From: Desulfocurvus sp.
Lineage (GTDB): Bacteria > Desulfobacterota > Desulfovibrionia > Desulfovibrionales > Desulfovibrionaceae
Reading direction: 5' to 3'
NCBI GenBank assembly: GCA_020692325.1
Contig: JAIMKR010000016.1
Coordinates: 1-64,000, forward strand
Length of the DNA stretch: 64,000 bases
In this document: positions 19,141 to 28,831 of the stretch, in pieces
Numbering within the stretch: the first letter of the stretch is position 1
Layout: the number at the start of each line of letters is the position of its first letter
Position numbers and translations under genes: made by a program
Notes under the pieces: generated by a model
Told to the model about the DNA's origin: nothing
What the model saw: only the letters and a program-made list of their open reading frames with translations
Databases searched by the model: none

Positions 19141-22100
19141 ATGCTCAAGCGTATCCTCCTCATCCTTCTTTGCTGCCTGGGCTTGTTCTCCCTCGCGGTC
19201 GGCGGCGCCGTGTGGTGGACCGCCCGTTACCTGCGCACGCCGGAATTCCGCATTGAGCTCACGCGCGTCATCCGCGAAACCACCGGCCGCGAGGTCGGTT
19301 TCGACGGCGACATCGGAATCACCCTGTTCCCGTGGTTTGGCATCCGGGCCGGAGGTGTGACGCTGGGCAACGACCCCGCCTTCGGCGAAACGCCGCTGCT
19401 GAGGGCCGAGCACATCAGCGCGCGCATCAAGGTCATGCCGCTGTTGGACAAGGAGCTGTCCTTCGGCGAGCTTGAGCTGGACAACGCCACGTTCGTCTTC
19501 ACCATGGATCCCCAGGGCCGTTGCAACTGGGACAGTCTGGTGGAGCACCTGCGCCAAGCGCAAAACCTCACCAGTTTCGCCGGCAAGTACTTTCATGCCA
19601 TTTCCCTGCGCGGCATCCGCCTGCGCGACAGCCGCGCACGTCTGGACGACCAGGAGAACAACCACAGCTACATCCTGACCAAACTCGACCTCAGCACCGG
19701 CGAGCTTGAGGCGAGCCGTCCGCTGTCCTTCACCATGGAGACGGATTTCACGTGGCCCCGGCCGGGATTGGTGGCGCACCTCACCGGCGACGGCAAGCTG
19801 CACTGGAGCGCCAAGGATCCAGGTCCGCTGCTCACCGACGTCAAGGTGAACGGTCGGGTGGGGGGTACGTTCATGCCCAAAAGCGCCCCCTGGGCGGCTC
19901 TATCGACCAAGGTGGGCTTTACCCGTCAGGGCCGTGATCTTACCCTCTCCGACGTACGCCTCAAGATCATCGGCACGGACGTCATCGGTTCCGTTGTCTT
20001 CGTCGACGTGACCGACCATTTTCAGCTGGAATCCAAGCTGCGCGTGGGCCGCTTCAATCCCCGCTCTGTCCTCGACGCCTATTGGCCCGGGACCATCACG
20101 CCCGCGAGCCAGGGGACGCTCACCATGGCTGAGGGGCCGTTGAACCTCCATGCGGACGTGCATCAGCTGGTGTTCGAGTCGCCCGGCCTCGCCCTGGACG
20201 CCTCGCGTCTCAAGGGCAGTGTGCGCTTTGGCTTCGACAAGCGAGTCTCCGGCCTGGACTTCGATCTCGACGCGGACAAGCTTGACGCCGACGCCCTGAG
20301 CGAGGCCTTTACCTCCAACGCCACGGCCGCGCCGCTCACCGTGGCCGGTCTGCCCTTGCGCTATCTGCGCGAATCCAAGGGCAAGGGCCGGCTGGCCGCG
20401 CAGACGCTCACGCTGGCCGGCGTCAGCGGGCGCGGCGGGGAGATTCTCTGGCAGGCGCAAGATGGTGTGCACAAGATGCATCTCAAGCCTTTCAAGGCCG
20501 AGGGCGGAACCATCACGGCCGACTTGGCCGCGAGCTTCGCCGGGGGCACGGCGCGCGGCCCCGCCGTCATCGGCTGGTCGGGGCAGCTCAAGATGGACGA
20601 CGTGGATTCCCGTCAGGTGGGCTGGCTGAACAAGGGCGGAGTGGCCGCGAGCGGTCCCTTGGACCTGCGTCTGCGTGCCCAGGCCAAGCCAGCACCGGCC
20701 TTGGCCTCCACCCGGCTGCTGGAGCTGGCCAAGCGTGGCTCGGGCGATTTTTCCGCCAACATCACTCCGGCTCAGCTGGCCATCACCCCCGATGGCGCGG
20801 GTCCGCGCACGCAGCCCCAGCGCATGGCCTTCTCCTCGCTTTCGGCGCAGGCGCGTTTCGCTCCCGCCCCGGCGCGGGACGCCGACGTGGCCCTGCAGAT
20901 CGATGGCGGCCTCGCGGCCGTGGGCACGAAACCGGCGTTGAACCTGGAAACCAAAATCTCGGGGCTCGCGCGCGAGCGGGAGGGGAAAACGACCCTCACG
21001 GGCGCGACGATTTCCGGCCGGCTCAAGGGATGGTTTTTGCCGCGCCGGGAGAACGAGGCCGAGTTCGCCGGCCGTGGCTCCATCGATTTTGCCGGGCAGA
21101 CGCTTTCGCTTTCCACCGCCACGCTGAAAACCTGTGGTCTCACGCTCACCGGGCCGCTCACAGGGACAAAGGTGCTGGGGCGCAACGCCGTGTTCGCCGG
21201 CCGCGTGCGCTGTCAGGATGGCGACCCCAAGCGCGTGCTGGCCGCGTTGGACATCAAAACGCCCAAGGCCTCGGACAAACGCGCGCTTTCGCATTTCAGC
21301 GGCGAGGCGGACATGACCGTCTCTGGCAGGGGCGTGTGGCTTTCGAACCTCACCGCCCAGCTGGACGACATGCCGCTGCGCGGCACGTACGCCGTGCAGA
21401 ATTTCGACGATCCGCATCAGACGCTTTCACTTTCCGGCGGCAATTTCGATTTGGACCGCTACCTGCCCGCGCCGCCGCCCACGCGTCACGGCGTGAAGCC
21501 CGAGCGTCCGGCCCCGGAGCCGCTTCCCGTGGATGCCCTGCGCGAGCTGGATCTGGACGGCAACGTTGCCTTGCGCAGCTTCAAGTACAAGGGACTGACC
21601 ACGCGCGACTTCAAGACCAGCATCGCGGCCCACGGTGGTTCGCTGCTCATGAAGCCGCTGGGCGGCTCGTTCTACGGCGGCAGCATCTCCGGTGAGTTCT
21701 CGGCCCAGGTGGCGCCGGGCGGAATGCAGACGCGGCTGGCCGTCGTGGCCAAGGGGTTCCAGGCCGGCGGGCTCATGCTCGGTTGGGCCGGCAAGGAGAT
21801 CGTCACCGGCCGGGCCGATCTCTTCCTCGACCTGACCGGGACCGGCGCGACCAATCAGGATATCCTGCGCACTCTCGACGGCCTGGGTTCGTTCAAGGTG
21901 CTCGACGGTTCCTATTACACCTCCTCATCCCACGGCGGCGGCGCGCCTGAGCCGGACCCGCCGCAGGTGGCCGGGCACCGGCAGTCGTCCATTTCCGAGC
22001 CGGAGAAAAAGCAGCCCGGACCGCAGCACAAGGGGTCGCGCTTCTCCGTGGCCTCCGCCAAGGTGCGCGTGCGCCAGGGAGTGTTCTCCAGCGAGGACTT

Positions 22101-22344
22101 CCGCATGGTTGGTCAAGGCATGGTCGTCACCGGCAAGGGGCGCTTCTGCCCGGCCGACGACACCATCAACATGAATTTGGTGGCCAACATGCCCGGAATT
22201 CCCGACGTACCCATGCGCGTGTACGGACGCCTGCGTGACCCGGAGATGCAGATCTCCACCGGCACGCTGCTGGGCAACACCATCAAGGAGATTCTGGGTA
22301 TTCCGCTGCGTCCGATCAAATTCCTCAAGGACCTGCTGTTCTAG
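19141..22344 (+). CDS. AsmA-family protein
   Basis: 1067 residues. A single N-terminal membrane segment (about 4-28) is followed by a very large periplasmic region. The N-terminal AsmA domain is seen in TTGREVGFDGDIGITLFPWFGIRAGG. The C-terminal part (TGRADLFLDLTGTG..LDGLGSFKVLDGSYY, then IPDVPMRVYGRLRDPEMQ) is typical of AsmA/TamB-like bridge proteins that move lipid toward, or organise, the outer membrane. A Gly/Pro/His-rich insert lies near residues 925-965. A 131-nt gap separates it from lpxI. Confidence 0.88.
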   Translation: MLKRILLILLCCLGLFSLAVGGAVWWTARYLRTPEFRIELTRVIRETTGREVGFDGDIGITLFPWFGIRAGGVTLGNDPAFGETPLLRAEHISARIKVMPLLDKELSFGELELDNATFVFTMDPQGRCNWDSLVEHLRQAQNLTSFAGKYFHAISLRGIRLRDSRARLDDQENNHSYILTKLDLSTGELEASRPLSFTMETDFTWPRPGLVAHLTGDGKLHWSAKDPGPLLTDVKVNGRVGGTFMPKSAPWAALSTKVGFTRQGRDLTLSDVRLKIIGTDVIGSVVFVDVTDHFQLESKLRVGRFNPRSVLDAYWPGTITPASQGTLTMAEGPLNLHADVHQLVFESPGLALDASRLKGSVRFGFDKRVSGLDFDLDADKLDADALSEAFTSNATAAPLTVAGLPLRYLRESKGKGRLAAQTLTLAGVSGRGGEILWQAQDGVHKMHLKPFKAEGGTITADLAASFAGGTARGPAVIGWSGQLKMDDVDSRQVGWLNKGGVAASGPLDLRLRAQAKPAPALASTRLLELAKRGSGDFSANITPAQLAITPDGAGPRTQPQRMAFSSLSAQARFAPAPARDADVALQIDGGLAAVGTKPALNLETKISGLAREREGKTTLTGATISGRLKGWFLPRRENEAEFAGRGSIDFAGQTLSLSTATLKTCGLTLTGPLTGTKVLGRNAVFAGRVRCQDGDPKRVLAALDIKTPKASDKRALSHFSGEADMTVSGRGVWLSNLTAQLDDMPLRGTYAVQNFDDPHQTLSLSGGNFDLDRYLPAPPPTRHGVKPERPAPEPLPVDALRELDLDGNVALRSFKYKGLTTRDFKTSIAAHGGSLLMKPLGGSFYGGSISGEFSAQVAPGGMQTRLAVVAKGFQAGGLMLGWAGKEIVTGRADLFLDLTGTGATNQDILRTLDGLGSFKVLDGSYYTSSSHGGGAPEPDPPQVAGHRQSSISEPEKKQPGPQHKGSRFSVASAKVRVRQGVFSSEDFRMVGQGMVVTGKGRFCPADDTINMNLVANMPGIPDVPMRVYGRLRDPEMQISTGTLLGNTIKEILGIPLRPIKFLKDLLF

Positions 22345-22369
22345 GCGGGCGAGGCCGAACGGGGGGCAT

Positions 22370-23776
22370 ATGGCGAAGAGCGGGGGCGGCAAGCTGCGTG
22401 GCGCGCTGGAGCGTCATTTCCGGCACGACATTTGGACCCGGGAGTCCGGTCAGACCAAGGGGGCGCGCAAGGGCGTCACCGGTCTTTCACGGCTGGGCTA
22501 CATGGTGACCACCAACTTTCTGGCCGATCACTGCATCATGCGCGCCTCGGCGCTGACGTTCATCACCATCCTGTCCATCGTTCCGCTGCTCGCTGTGGCC
22601 TTTTCCATCTCCAAGGGCTTTGGCCTGCAGAACGCCGGGTTCTTCCGCAACTTCCTGCTCGGCGTCTCCGCCGGCCGCGCGGAGGTGGTGGACAAGATCC
22701 TGCAATACATCGGCAACACCAACGTCAAAACGCTGGGCTGGATTGGCGTGGGCACGCTGCTCATCACCGTGTTCACCACCGTGGGCAACGTGGAGCGCGC
22801 CTTCAACAGCATCTGGCGGGTGCGCCGCGGCCGCAGCAGCTGGCGCAAGTTCACCGACTTCTTCTCCATCATCGTCATCTGCCCGGTCATCGTGCTCGCG
22901 GCGGCCAGCTTCACCGTGGCCGTGCAGAAGCTGGACCTCGTGCATGAGTTCGTCACCAACCCCGGCTATGACGTTTGGGAGAAGCTGTTCTACAAATCCC
23001 TTTCCTTCGCGTTGGTGTGGGTGGGCTTCACGTTCGCCTACGCCTTCGTGCCCAATACGCGCGTACGGCTCAAATCCGCCCTTGCCGGCGGGATTTTCGC
23101 CGGCAGCCTGTGGCAGGCGGCGCAGTGGTTCTACATCCACTGGCAGATCGGCTTTTCCAAGTACAACGCCATTTACGGCAGTTTCGCCCAGCTGCCGCTG
23201 TTCCTCGTGTGGCTGTACATCAGCTGGATGATCGTGCTCGTGGGGGCGGAACTCTCCTACGCCGTGCAGTACCTTGGGGCCTTTGTGCGGCAGGGGCTTT
23301 CCGAGTCGCTGAGCCCGTTGGCCAGACAGAAGGCGGCCGTGGCGGCGCTCAGGTACATTGCGGCGCGTTTCGCCGCCGGGCTTTCTCCGCTTTCCGTGCT
23401 GGATCTCGCCAAGACCCTGCGGCTGCCGCCGGACGTGATCGACGACGCGCTGAACGCCCTGGCCGAGGCCGGTATGCTGGCGCCGCTTGGCGATGACGAC
23501 GATCGCGGGTTCACCCTTGTCGTGGCGCCGGAGAACATCCGCTTGGCCGACGTCGTGTCCGTGCTGGAGAATTGCGGCGAGGACATGAGCTGTGGCGCTG
23601 TGGTGGAAAGCGAGGTGGACGATTTGTTCGGGGCGTTCGACGTGGCCAGACGCTCAAGCCCGGCCAACGCGACGCTGGCCGGCTACGCCGCAGCCGAGGC
23701 CGCGGCGCTGCGCGGTGAAGTGGCGCGCGCCCGGGAACTGGCGCGCATTCATGGAACGGAGAAGAAAAATCAGTAG
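22370..23776 (+). CDS. YihY/BrkB-type membrane protein
   Basis: The ATG at 22370 gives 468 residues. About six membrane segments lie within residues 60-305 (RASALTFITILSIVPLLAVAF, then YGSFAQLPLFLVWLYISW, both family marks). Such proteins were once called RNase BN but are now seen as integral membrane proteins of unclear role. The C-terminal 150 residues form a soluble tail, first like a winged helix (SPLSVLDLAKTLRLPPDVID), fitting a regulatory or nucleic-acid-binding role. Its stop overlaps the stop of the small convergent gene by 7 nt. Confidence 0.85.
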   Translation: MAKSGGGKLRGALERHFRHDIWTRESGQTKGARKGVTGLSRLGYMVTTNFLADHCIMRASALTFITILSIVPLLAVAFSISKGFGLQNAGFFRNFLLGVSAGRAEVVDKILQYIGNTNVKTLGWIGVGTLLITVFTTVGNVERAFNSIWRVRRGRSSWRKFTDFFSIIVICPVIVLAAASFTVAVQKLDLVHEFVTNPGYDVWEKLFYKSLSFALVWVGFTFAYAFVPNTRVRLKSALAGGIFAGSLWQAAQWFYIHWQIGFSKYNAIYGSFAQLPLFLVWLYISWMIVLVGAELSYAVQYLGAFVRQGLSESLSPLARQKAAVAALRYIAARFAAGLSPLSVLDLAKTLRLPPDVIDDALNALAEAGMLAPLGDDDDRGFTLVVAPENIRLADVVSVLENCGEDMSCGAVVESEVDDLFGAFDVARRSSPANATLAGYAAAEAAALRGEVARARELARIHGTEKKNQ

Positions 23777-23940
23777 GAGAACGGGTACTTGCGCCCGTCC
23801 TTCTCGTAATTCTTGCTTTTGTCGAAGTCGAAATCGAGCAGTTCCATCTCGTTCTGCCGGCGCGGCTTGCGCGCCAGCCGGCTGGCCACGAGGCCAAGAA
23901 CAACCACGCCGCCAAGAACCCAAAGTGAAAATTCGAGCAT
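23770..23940 (-). CDS. Small single-pass membrane protein, 56 aa
   Basis: The ATG at 23940 has AAGAGG 6 nt upstream; an ATG two codons earlier is less well placed. Residues 3-21 form one membrane helix (EFSLWVLGGVVVLGLVASRL), then a basic stretch and an acidic, aromatic tail ending KYPFSY. It resembles small FeoB-associated or cytochrome-assembly-type membrane peptides only in layout; no family is recognised. It is convergent with the BrkB-like gene and divergent from the Fur-family gene. Confidence 0.55.
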   Translation of the reverse strand: MLEFSLWVLGGVVVLGLVASRLARKPRRQNEMELLDFDFDKSKNYEKDGRKYPFSY

Positions 23941-24018
23941 GAGCATCCTCTTGCGCGGCCAGGATTGCCGCGCGCGGGAAATACACCCCAGCCCGGCGTG
24001 TCTGTCAAGCTCCGCGCA

Positions 24019-24048
24019 TTGACAGCGCAACCCGGTATTCCTTATGAC
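24019..24048 (+). promoter_or_regulatory. Promoter whose -10 covers the first fur ATG
   Basis: TTGACA (24019-24024), an 18-nt spacer and TATGAC (24043-24048). The -10 hexamer contains the first in-frame ATG (24044). A start about 7 nt downstream would fall at 24055-24056, exactly on the second in-frame ATG (24056). Confidence 0.5.
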
Positions 24049-24523
24049 AAAAGGCATGCGTGCCCAAAAGGACCCTACGAACCGGCGCACCCCGCACGAG
24101 GCGTTCACCTTCTATCTGCAGGAGCACCGTCTCAAGATCACGCCGCAGCGTCGGCTGATTCTGGACATCTTTCTGCTCGAACCCGGGCACGTGTCCAGCG
24201 AGGAACTCTATGCCAAGGTCAAGCGGCGCGATCCATCCATCGGCCAGGCCACCGTGTACCGCACCCTCAAACTGCTGATGGGTTGCGGGCTTGCCGACGC
24301 CGTGAGCTTCGCCGACGGCATCACCCGCTTTGAGCCGCACCTGGGCTCGGAACACCACGACCACCTCATCTGCGAGGCCTGCGGCCGCAACATCGAGATC
24401 CTCGACCCGGTCATCGAGCGCCGGCAGGAGGAACTCGCCGCCAAGTACGGCTTTCGTCTGGAACGCCACAAGATGGACCTCTATGGCGTCTGCCCGGACT
24501 GCCAGAAGGATAAACCGTCCTAA
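24044..24523 (+). CDS. Fur-family metal/peroxide-responsive repressor
   Basis: 159 residues from 24044, or 155 from the ATG at 24056 that the promoter position favours. The winged-helix half contains LKITPQRRLILDIFL and ATVYRTLKLL. The dimer half has the HHDHLIC metal site and CxxC pairs in CEACG and CPDC for structural zinc. Motifs fit Fur or PerR; I cannot separate them. A Fur-type protein would repress iron-uptake or peroxide genes. None of its usual targets is adjacent. Confidence 0.88.
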   Translation: MTKGMRAQKDPTNRRTPHEAFTFYLQEHRLKITPQRRLILDIFLLEPGHVSSEELYAKVKRRDPSIGQATVYRTLKLLMGCGLADAVSFADGITRFEPHLGSEHHDHLICEACGRNIEILDPVIERRQEELAAKYGFRLERHKMDLYGVCPDCQKDKPS

Positions 24524-24592
24524 TCGCGTCGCCGTCCGGCTGTCGTTTTTCCCCCGTTGCCTTCATTCCTCACTTCGCATGGGGAGGTCGCC

Positions 24593-25426
24593 ATGCTGCA
24601 GGAACGCCTGGCCAATGTCGAGCGTTTTGATTCCCTCGCCGACCGCTACGACGCAGCCCGTCCAGCGCCGCCGCAGGCTGTCGTGGACTTCCTGTGCGCC
24701 TACGCCATGTCCGGTCGCCCCACCGAGTCCGCCGCCGTTCCCGAGCTCGTGCTGGACCTGGGCTGCGGCACCGGGCTCTCCACGCGCGTGTGGACGGGCC
24801 GGGCGCGCGCCGTCATCGGCGTGGAACCCAACGACGAAATGCGCATCAAGGCCGTGGCCGAAAGCCGGGGCCTGCCGGACGTGAGCTATCGCGCGGGCTC
24901 GTCCATGGATACCGGTCTGCCGGCCGGCGCGGCGGACATCGTCACCTGCTCGCAGAGCTTCCACTGGATGGATCCGCTGCCCACCCTGGCCGAGATCGAC
25001 CGCCTGCTGCGGCCGGGCGGCGTTTTCGCCGCCATCGACTGCGATTGGCCGCCGGTGGTGGACTGGCGCGTGGACCAAGCCTACCTGGAGATGAAGCGCA
25101 TCACCGACGAAATGCAGACCGGGCACCCCGGCATCCGCGCGCACCGTTGGTCCAAGAATCGCCACCTGGAGAACATGCGCGAAAGTGGACGGTTCGCCTT
25201 CGTGCGCGAGGCGTTGTTTCACGGCGTGGAGCGGGGCGACGCCGCGCGCATGGTGAACCTGGCCCTGAGCCAGGGCGGCGTGGCGGCGCTGCTGCGCCTG
25301 GGCGCGGGCGAGGACGAGCTGGGGCTGACCGGGCTGCGGCGTGCGGCCGGCGAGGCGCTGGGCGGTCGCACTGTTCCCTTCACCTTCTGCTACCGCGTGC
25401 GCGTGGGCGTGAAGGCTCCGGCCTAG
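24593..25426 (+). CDS. Class I SAM-dependent methyltransferase
   Basis: The start at 24593 follows GGGGAGG; 277 residues. Motif I is VLDLGCGTGLS, motif II VEPN, and TCSQSFHWMDPLPTLAEIDRLLRPGGVFAA is the UbiE/YafE-like region. The protein resembles small-molecule methyltransferases of the Methyltransf_11 group. The substrate is unknown. It ends 6 nt before the convergent YdcF-like gene. Confidence 0.82.
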   Translation: MLQERLANVERFDSLADRYDAARPAPPQAVVDFLCAYAMSGRPTESAAVPELVLDLGCGTGLSTRVWTGRARAVIGVEPNDEMRIKAVAESRGLPDVSYRAGSSMDTGLPAGAADIVTCSQSFHWMDPLPTLAEIDRLLRPGGVFAAIDCDWPPVVDWRVDQAYLEMKRITDEMQTGHPGIRAHRWSKNRHLENMRESGRFAFVREALFHGVERGDAARMVNLALSQGGVAALLRLGAGEDELGLTGLRRAAGEALGGRTVPFTFCYRVRVGVKAPA

Positions 25427-25432
25427 CAGCAC

Positions 25433-26077
25433 TCACGAGGCGGACCGGAACGGCGTGCCGGTGAAGTAGAACAGGAACTTGGCGCACTCGACGATGACCT
25501 GCCGCGCGGCGTTCTGATCGCGCCACCAGGACGCGGGCAGGGCCTGACCCGCCGGCGGGCAGAACAGCAGCTCGCGACCGGGCAGGGCGCGCGTCATGAT
25601 GAACTTGGCCCGCCGGCAGTGCGAGGGCGAGGTGACCACGAGGATCGTCCTGACCTCCGGCGGCAGCGTCGCTGCCAGGTGCTCGGCCTCGTCCACGGTG
25701 CTGCGCAGGCCCTCGCCGTAGAAATGAATGTCCGTGAGGGGCACGCCCAGGTGCGCCAGGGCGGCCTGAGTGCGCTCCGGTTCGGTCGGTTCAGGCAATC
25801 CCATGTCGCGCAGGGGATCGGGCTCGATCACCGGCCGGCCCACATAGATGACCGGCGCGAAGCCACGCCGGTACAGTTCCGCCGCGTGCGGCGCGCGGCG
25901 AGGGTCGCCGGCCAGCAGCACGATGGCGTCGGCCTTGCGTGGGGTGTCCTCGATGGGCATCCACAGCCCCGCCGTGAGCAGCACCGTTCCCACCACCAGG
26001 GTCAGCATCAGGCTCGCCGCGCCCCAGAGGAGCAGCGCGCGGCGGAAAAACCGGCCCAGCAGGGACGTCTTTTTCAC
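25433..26077 (-). CDS. YdcF/SanA-like DUF218 membrane protein
   Basis: The GTG start at 26077 overlaps the tgt stop as GTGA. 214 residues. One N-terminal membrane helix (about 13-37) and then a DUF218 domain: [56 protein letters not shown]. Proteins of this family act at the envelope (SanA affects vancomycin barrier function in E. coli); the chemistry is not settled. Confidence 0.82.
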   Translation of the reverse strand: MKKTSLLGRFFRRALLLWGAASLMLTLVVGTVLLTAGLWMPIEDTPRKADAIVLLAGDPRRAPHAAELYRRGFAPVIYVGRPVIEPDPLRDMGLPEPTEPERTQAALAHLGVPLTDIHFYGEGLRSTVDEAEHLAATLPPEVRTILVVTSPSHCRRAKFIMTRALPGRELLFCPPAGQALPASWWRDQNAARQVIVECAKFLFYFTGTPFRSAS

Positions 26078-27222
26078 GCGGCCTCCGTGGCCCCGGGCGT
26101 GAACACTTCCATGTAATGCGCTTTGAGTTTGGCGAAGCGTCCCTCCTCGATGGCCTTGCGCGCCTTGGCCGCCAGGTCGAGGAAGAACGTGATGTTGTGC
26201 AGGGAGTTCAGCCGGTAGGAGAGCAGCTCCTGGGCCACGTACAGGTGGCGCAGGTAGGCCCGGCTGAAGGTGCGGCAGGTGTAGCAGCCGCAGTCGGGGT
26301 CGAGCGGGGAGTCGTCCTCGCGGTACTCCGCGCGGCGGATGTTCACCTTGCCCCGGCTGGTGTACAGCGTGCCGTTGCGCGCGTTCCGGGTGGGCAGCAC
26401 GCAGTCGAACATGTCCACGCCGTTCTCGATGCCGGTGAGAATGTCCATGGGCGTGCCCACGCCCATGAGGTAGCGCGGCCTGTCCGCCGGCAGCATGGGC
26501 GCGATGTGCGCCAGCATGTCGTACATCTCGGGGATGCTCTCGCCCACGGACAACCCGCCGATGGCGAAACCGTCGAAGTCGATGGGGGTTAGCTGCTCCA
26601 GGCTGCGCTCGCGCAGGTCCTTGAAGAATCCGCCCTGGGTGATGCCGAAGAGCAGCTGCCCGTTCTTGTGTTTCGGGTGCGCCGCGCGGCAGCGTTTGGC
26701 CCAGCGTGTGGTCAGCTCAAGGGATTTGGCCGTGTAGTCGTAGTCCGCGCCGTAGCCCACGCACTCGTCCAGCACCATCATGATGTCCGAACCGATGTTG
26801 TTCTGGATGCTCATGACCTTCTCGGGCGAGAAGAAATGCTTGCTGCCGTCGATGTGCGAGCGGAACTCCACGCCGTCCTCGGAGAGCTTGCGGATGTCCT
26901 TGAGGCTGAAGACCTGGAAGCCGCCGCTGTCGGTGAGGATGGGCTTGGTCCAATTGGCGAAGTGGTGCAGGCCGCCGTGGCGGGCCAGCAGGTCGTCGCC
27001 CGGGCGCAGGTACAGGTGATAGGTGTTGCCCAGGATGATCTGCGCGCCGGCGGCGGTGAGATCGTCCGGCGCGAGCGCCTTCACGCTGCCCTGGGTGCCC
27101 ACGGGCATGAAGATGGGCGTCTGCACCACGCCGTGGCCCGTGACGAGGCTGGCGCGCCGGGCCAGACCGTCAGTGTGGGTGATCGTGAAACGGCCGAGGT
27201 TCTCGACGGGACGCGGGCTCAT
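26074..27222 (-). CDS. tgt: tRNA-guanine transglycosylase
   Basis: Exchanges guanine 34 for preQ1 in GUN tRNAs, including the tRNA-Asn of this window. The ATG at 27222 (MSPRPVEN) gives 382 residues; upstream open frame is nth shadow. [13 protein letters not shown] holds the first catalytic Asp, [15 protein letters not shown] the second. Zinc ligands are in [17 protein letters not shown]. Overlaps nth upstream and the YdcF-like gene downstream by 4 nt each, so the three are translationally coupled. Confidence 0.96.
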   Translation of the reverse strand: MSPRPVENLGRFTITHTDGLARRASLVTGHGVVQTPIFMPVGTQGSVKALAPDDLTAAGAQIILGNTYHLYLRPGDDLLARHGGLHHFANWTKPILTDSGGFQVFSLKDIRKLSEDGVEFRSHIDGSKHFFSPEKVMSIQNNIGSDIMMVLDECVGYGADYDYTAKSLELTTRWAKRCRAAHPKHKNGQLLFGITQGGFFKDLRERSLEQLTPIDFDGFAIGGLSVGESIPEMYDMLAHIAPMLPADRPRYLMGVGTPMDILTGIENGVDMFDCVLPTRNARNGTLYTSRGKVNIRRAEYREDDSPLDPDCGCYTCRTFSRAYLRHLYVAQELLSYRLNSLHNITFFLDLAAKARKAIEEGRFAKLKAHYMEVFTPGATEAA

Positions 27223-27899
27223 TGGACTCCTTCGCGGGGGCAGAGCGACGCCAGTGGGCAGGCGTCGCATTTGGGTTTTCTTGCGTCGCACACCTCGCGG
27301 CCGAAGAACACGAGGTAGTGGTTGATGTCGTTCCACTGCGGCCGCTCGAACAGCGGCGTCAGGTCGCGCTCTATGATCTTGGGATCGCGGCTTTTGGTGA
27401 AGCCCAACCGGTAGGACAGGCGCGTCACGTGCGTGTCCACGGCGATGCCCTCGTTGATGTGGAAGGCGTTGCCGAGCACGATGTTGGCGGTCTTGCGGGC
27501 CACGCCGGGCAAAGTGGTCAGCTCGGCCATGGTGCGCGGCACCTCCCCGGCATAGACTTCCATGATGCGCGTCGCCGCCGCCTTGAGGTTTTTCGCCTTG
27601 TTGCGGAAGAATCCCGTGGAGCGCACCACGGCCTCGATGTCCGCGACGTCGGCCGCGGCGAGGTCGGCGATTTTTGGCCAGCTGGAGAAGAGCGTGGGCG
27701 TCACCTGGTTCACGCGGGCGTCGGTGCACTGGGCGGCCAGCACCGTGGCCACCAGCAACCCCCAGGCGTCGGCGTAGTCCAGCGCGGGCGCTGGCGCTGG
27801 GTAGCGCGCGGCCAGAATGGCGAACACGGCCTGGGCGCGGTCGCGCGCCGACGCCGTACCGGGCGCGCTGGCGGCCGTTGCGGATTTCTTCGCGGGCAT
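27219..27899 (-). CDS. nth: Endonuclease III
   Basis: Bifunctional DNA glycosylase/AP lyase for oxidised pyrimidines. 226 residues. The helix-hairpin-helix [13 protein letters not shown] carries the catalytic Lys and is followed by the Asp in VDTHVTRLS. The C-terminal 4Fe-4S motif is C-x6-C-x2-C-x5-C ([17 protein letters not shown]). About 20 extra Ala/Lys-rich residues precede the usual start. First gene of the nth-tgt-ydcF-like unit. Confidence 0.95.
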   Translation of the reverse strand: MPAKKSATAASAPGTASARDRAQAVFAILAARYPAPAPALDYADAWGLLVATVLAAQCTDARVNQVTPTLFSSWPKIADLAAADVADIEAVVRSTGFFRNKAKNLKAAATRIMEVYAGEVPRTMAELTTLPGVARKTANIVLGNAFHINEGIAVDTHVTRLSYRLGFTKSRDPKIIERDLTPLFERPQWNDINHYLVFFGREVCDARKPKCDACPLASLCPREGVQ

Positions 27900-28009
27900 T
27901 GCGACCTCCGTTTCCGCCCGGAGTCGGGACGGACACCGGGGTGGGTAGCATTCGGGGGGACATTGGGCAAGGCCCGGCCGCGTGAACGAGGACTTTCCTC
28001 GATATCCAC

Positions 28010-28042
28010 TTGAAATGAATTAGGATACAAGTATTTTCATTT
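28010..28042 (+). promoter_or_regulatory. Candidate promoter with inverted repeat, cytochrome gene
   Basis: TTGAAA (28010-28015), a 16-nt spacer and TATTTT (28032-28037) in a short AT-rich island. AAATGAA (28013-28019) and TTCATTT (28036-28042) are perfect inverted arms 16 nt apart and cover both promoter hexamers, a good place for a repressor. The regulator is unknown. Confidence 0.4.
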
Positions 28043-28146
28043 GTCACGCTTTTCAAGTTGCAAGCCGGGCGGAAGTGTGATTCAACCCGGGAAGCGAAAT
28101 GGCCGCCGGCCATTATCGCCGAGCATTTCGCAAAGAGGGCAGCGCT

Positions 28147-28461
28147 TTGAAAAAGCTTGTCATTTTCGCAGTCGGTTCCTATACCTTGCTTGTGGCCGCC
28201 TCCCTGGTGTTCGCGGAGGTCAGCGCCGGCAAACTCACCGCGGAGCGTTGCTCCGCCTGTCACGACACGGCGGCCATCTGCCGGACCCTGGGGCATCGTT
28301 CGCCCGAGGAGTGGGCGGGGACCGTGGCGCGTATGCGCACCAAGGGCGCCCAGCTCAACGACGAGGAGGCCGAGACCGTGGCGGAGTATCTTTCCGCGGC
28401 CAAGCCCACGTCCAAGCCGCTTTGCGCCAAGCTGGGCGTGAAGCCGGCCGCGACGAAGTAG
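28147..28461 (+). CDS. Small monohaem c-type cytochrome-like protein
   Basis: 104 residues from the TTG at 28147 ([11 protein letters not shown]), which gives a clean signal peptide and has GAGGG upstream; the frame opens at 28099. One haem-c motif, CSACH, follows the signal peptide, and a [13 protein letters not shown] helix is near the end. RMRTKGAQL could offer the Met axial ligand. A single-haem periplasmic electron carrier is likely; the partner is not identifiable. Confidence 0.72.
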   Translation: MKKLVIFAVGSYTLLVAASLVFAEVSAGKLTAERCSACHDTAAICRTLGHRSPEEWAGTVARMRTKGAQLNDEEAETVAEYLSAAKPTSKPLCAKLGVKPAATK

Positions 28462-28467
28462 GGCGGA

Positions 28468-28788
28468 TTGGCCGCGCGCCTGGTCTACGTCACCGCGCCG
28501 GACATGGCCGAGGCCGAGCGTCTGGCGCGCTTGGCAGTGGAGTCGCGGCTGGCGGCCTGCGCCAACATACTGCCGGGCGTGCGCTCGCTGTACTGGTGGC
28601 GCGGCAAGGTGGAGCGGGCCGACGAGGTCGTCCTCGTGCTTAAGACCACCGTCGAGCTGGTCGGTGCGCTCACCGAGACGTTGACCCGCGCGCACAGCTA
28701 TGAATGCCCCTGCGTGGTGGCCCTGCCCATCGAGTCGGGCAATCCCGATTTTCTGCGCTGGATAGGCGAGGAGACCGGCCCGCGCTGA
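28468..28788 (+). CDS. cutA: CutA-type divalent-ion tolerance protein
   Basis: A 106-residue trimeric ferredoxin-like protein. The pattern [39 protein letters not shown] and the end [24 protein letters not shown] are family hallmarks. CutA proteins bind divalent metals, but their cell role is unclear. It starts 6 nt after the cytochrome gene and is probably co-transcribed with it. Confidence 0.9.
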   Translation: MAARLVYVTAPDMAEAERLARLAVESRLAACANILPGVRSLYWWRGKVERADEVVLVLKTTVELVGALTETLTRAHSYECPCVVALPIESGNPDFLRWIGEETGPR

Positions 28789-28831
28789 TTGAAAACAATG
28801 GCGGCCCGTCCGCCTTTCGCCTGGAGGATCA

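Noticed and set aside
26074-28695. A fusion of tgt with endonuclease III in one long frame
   Set aside because: The nth frame is different and complete, with its own start and Fe-S motif; the genes only overlap by 4 nt.
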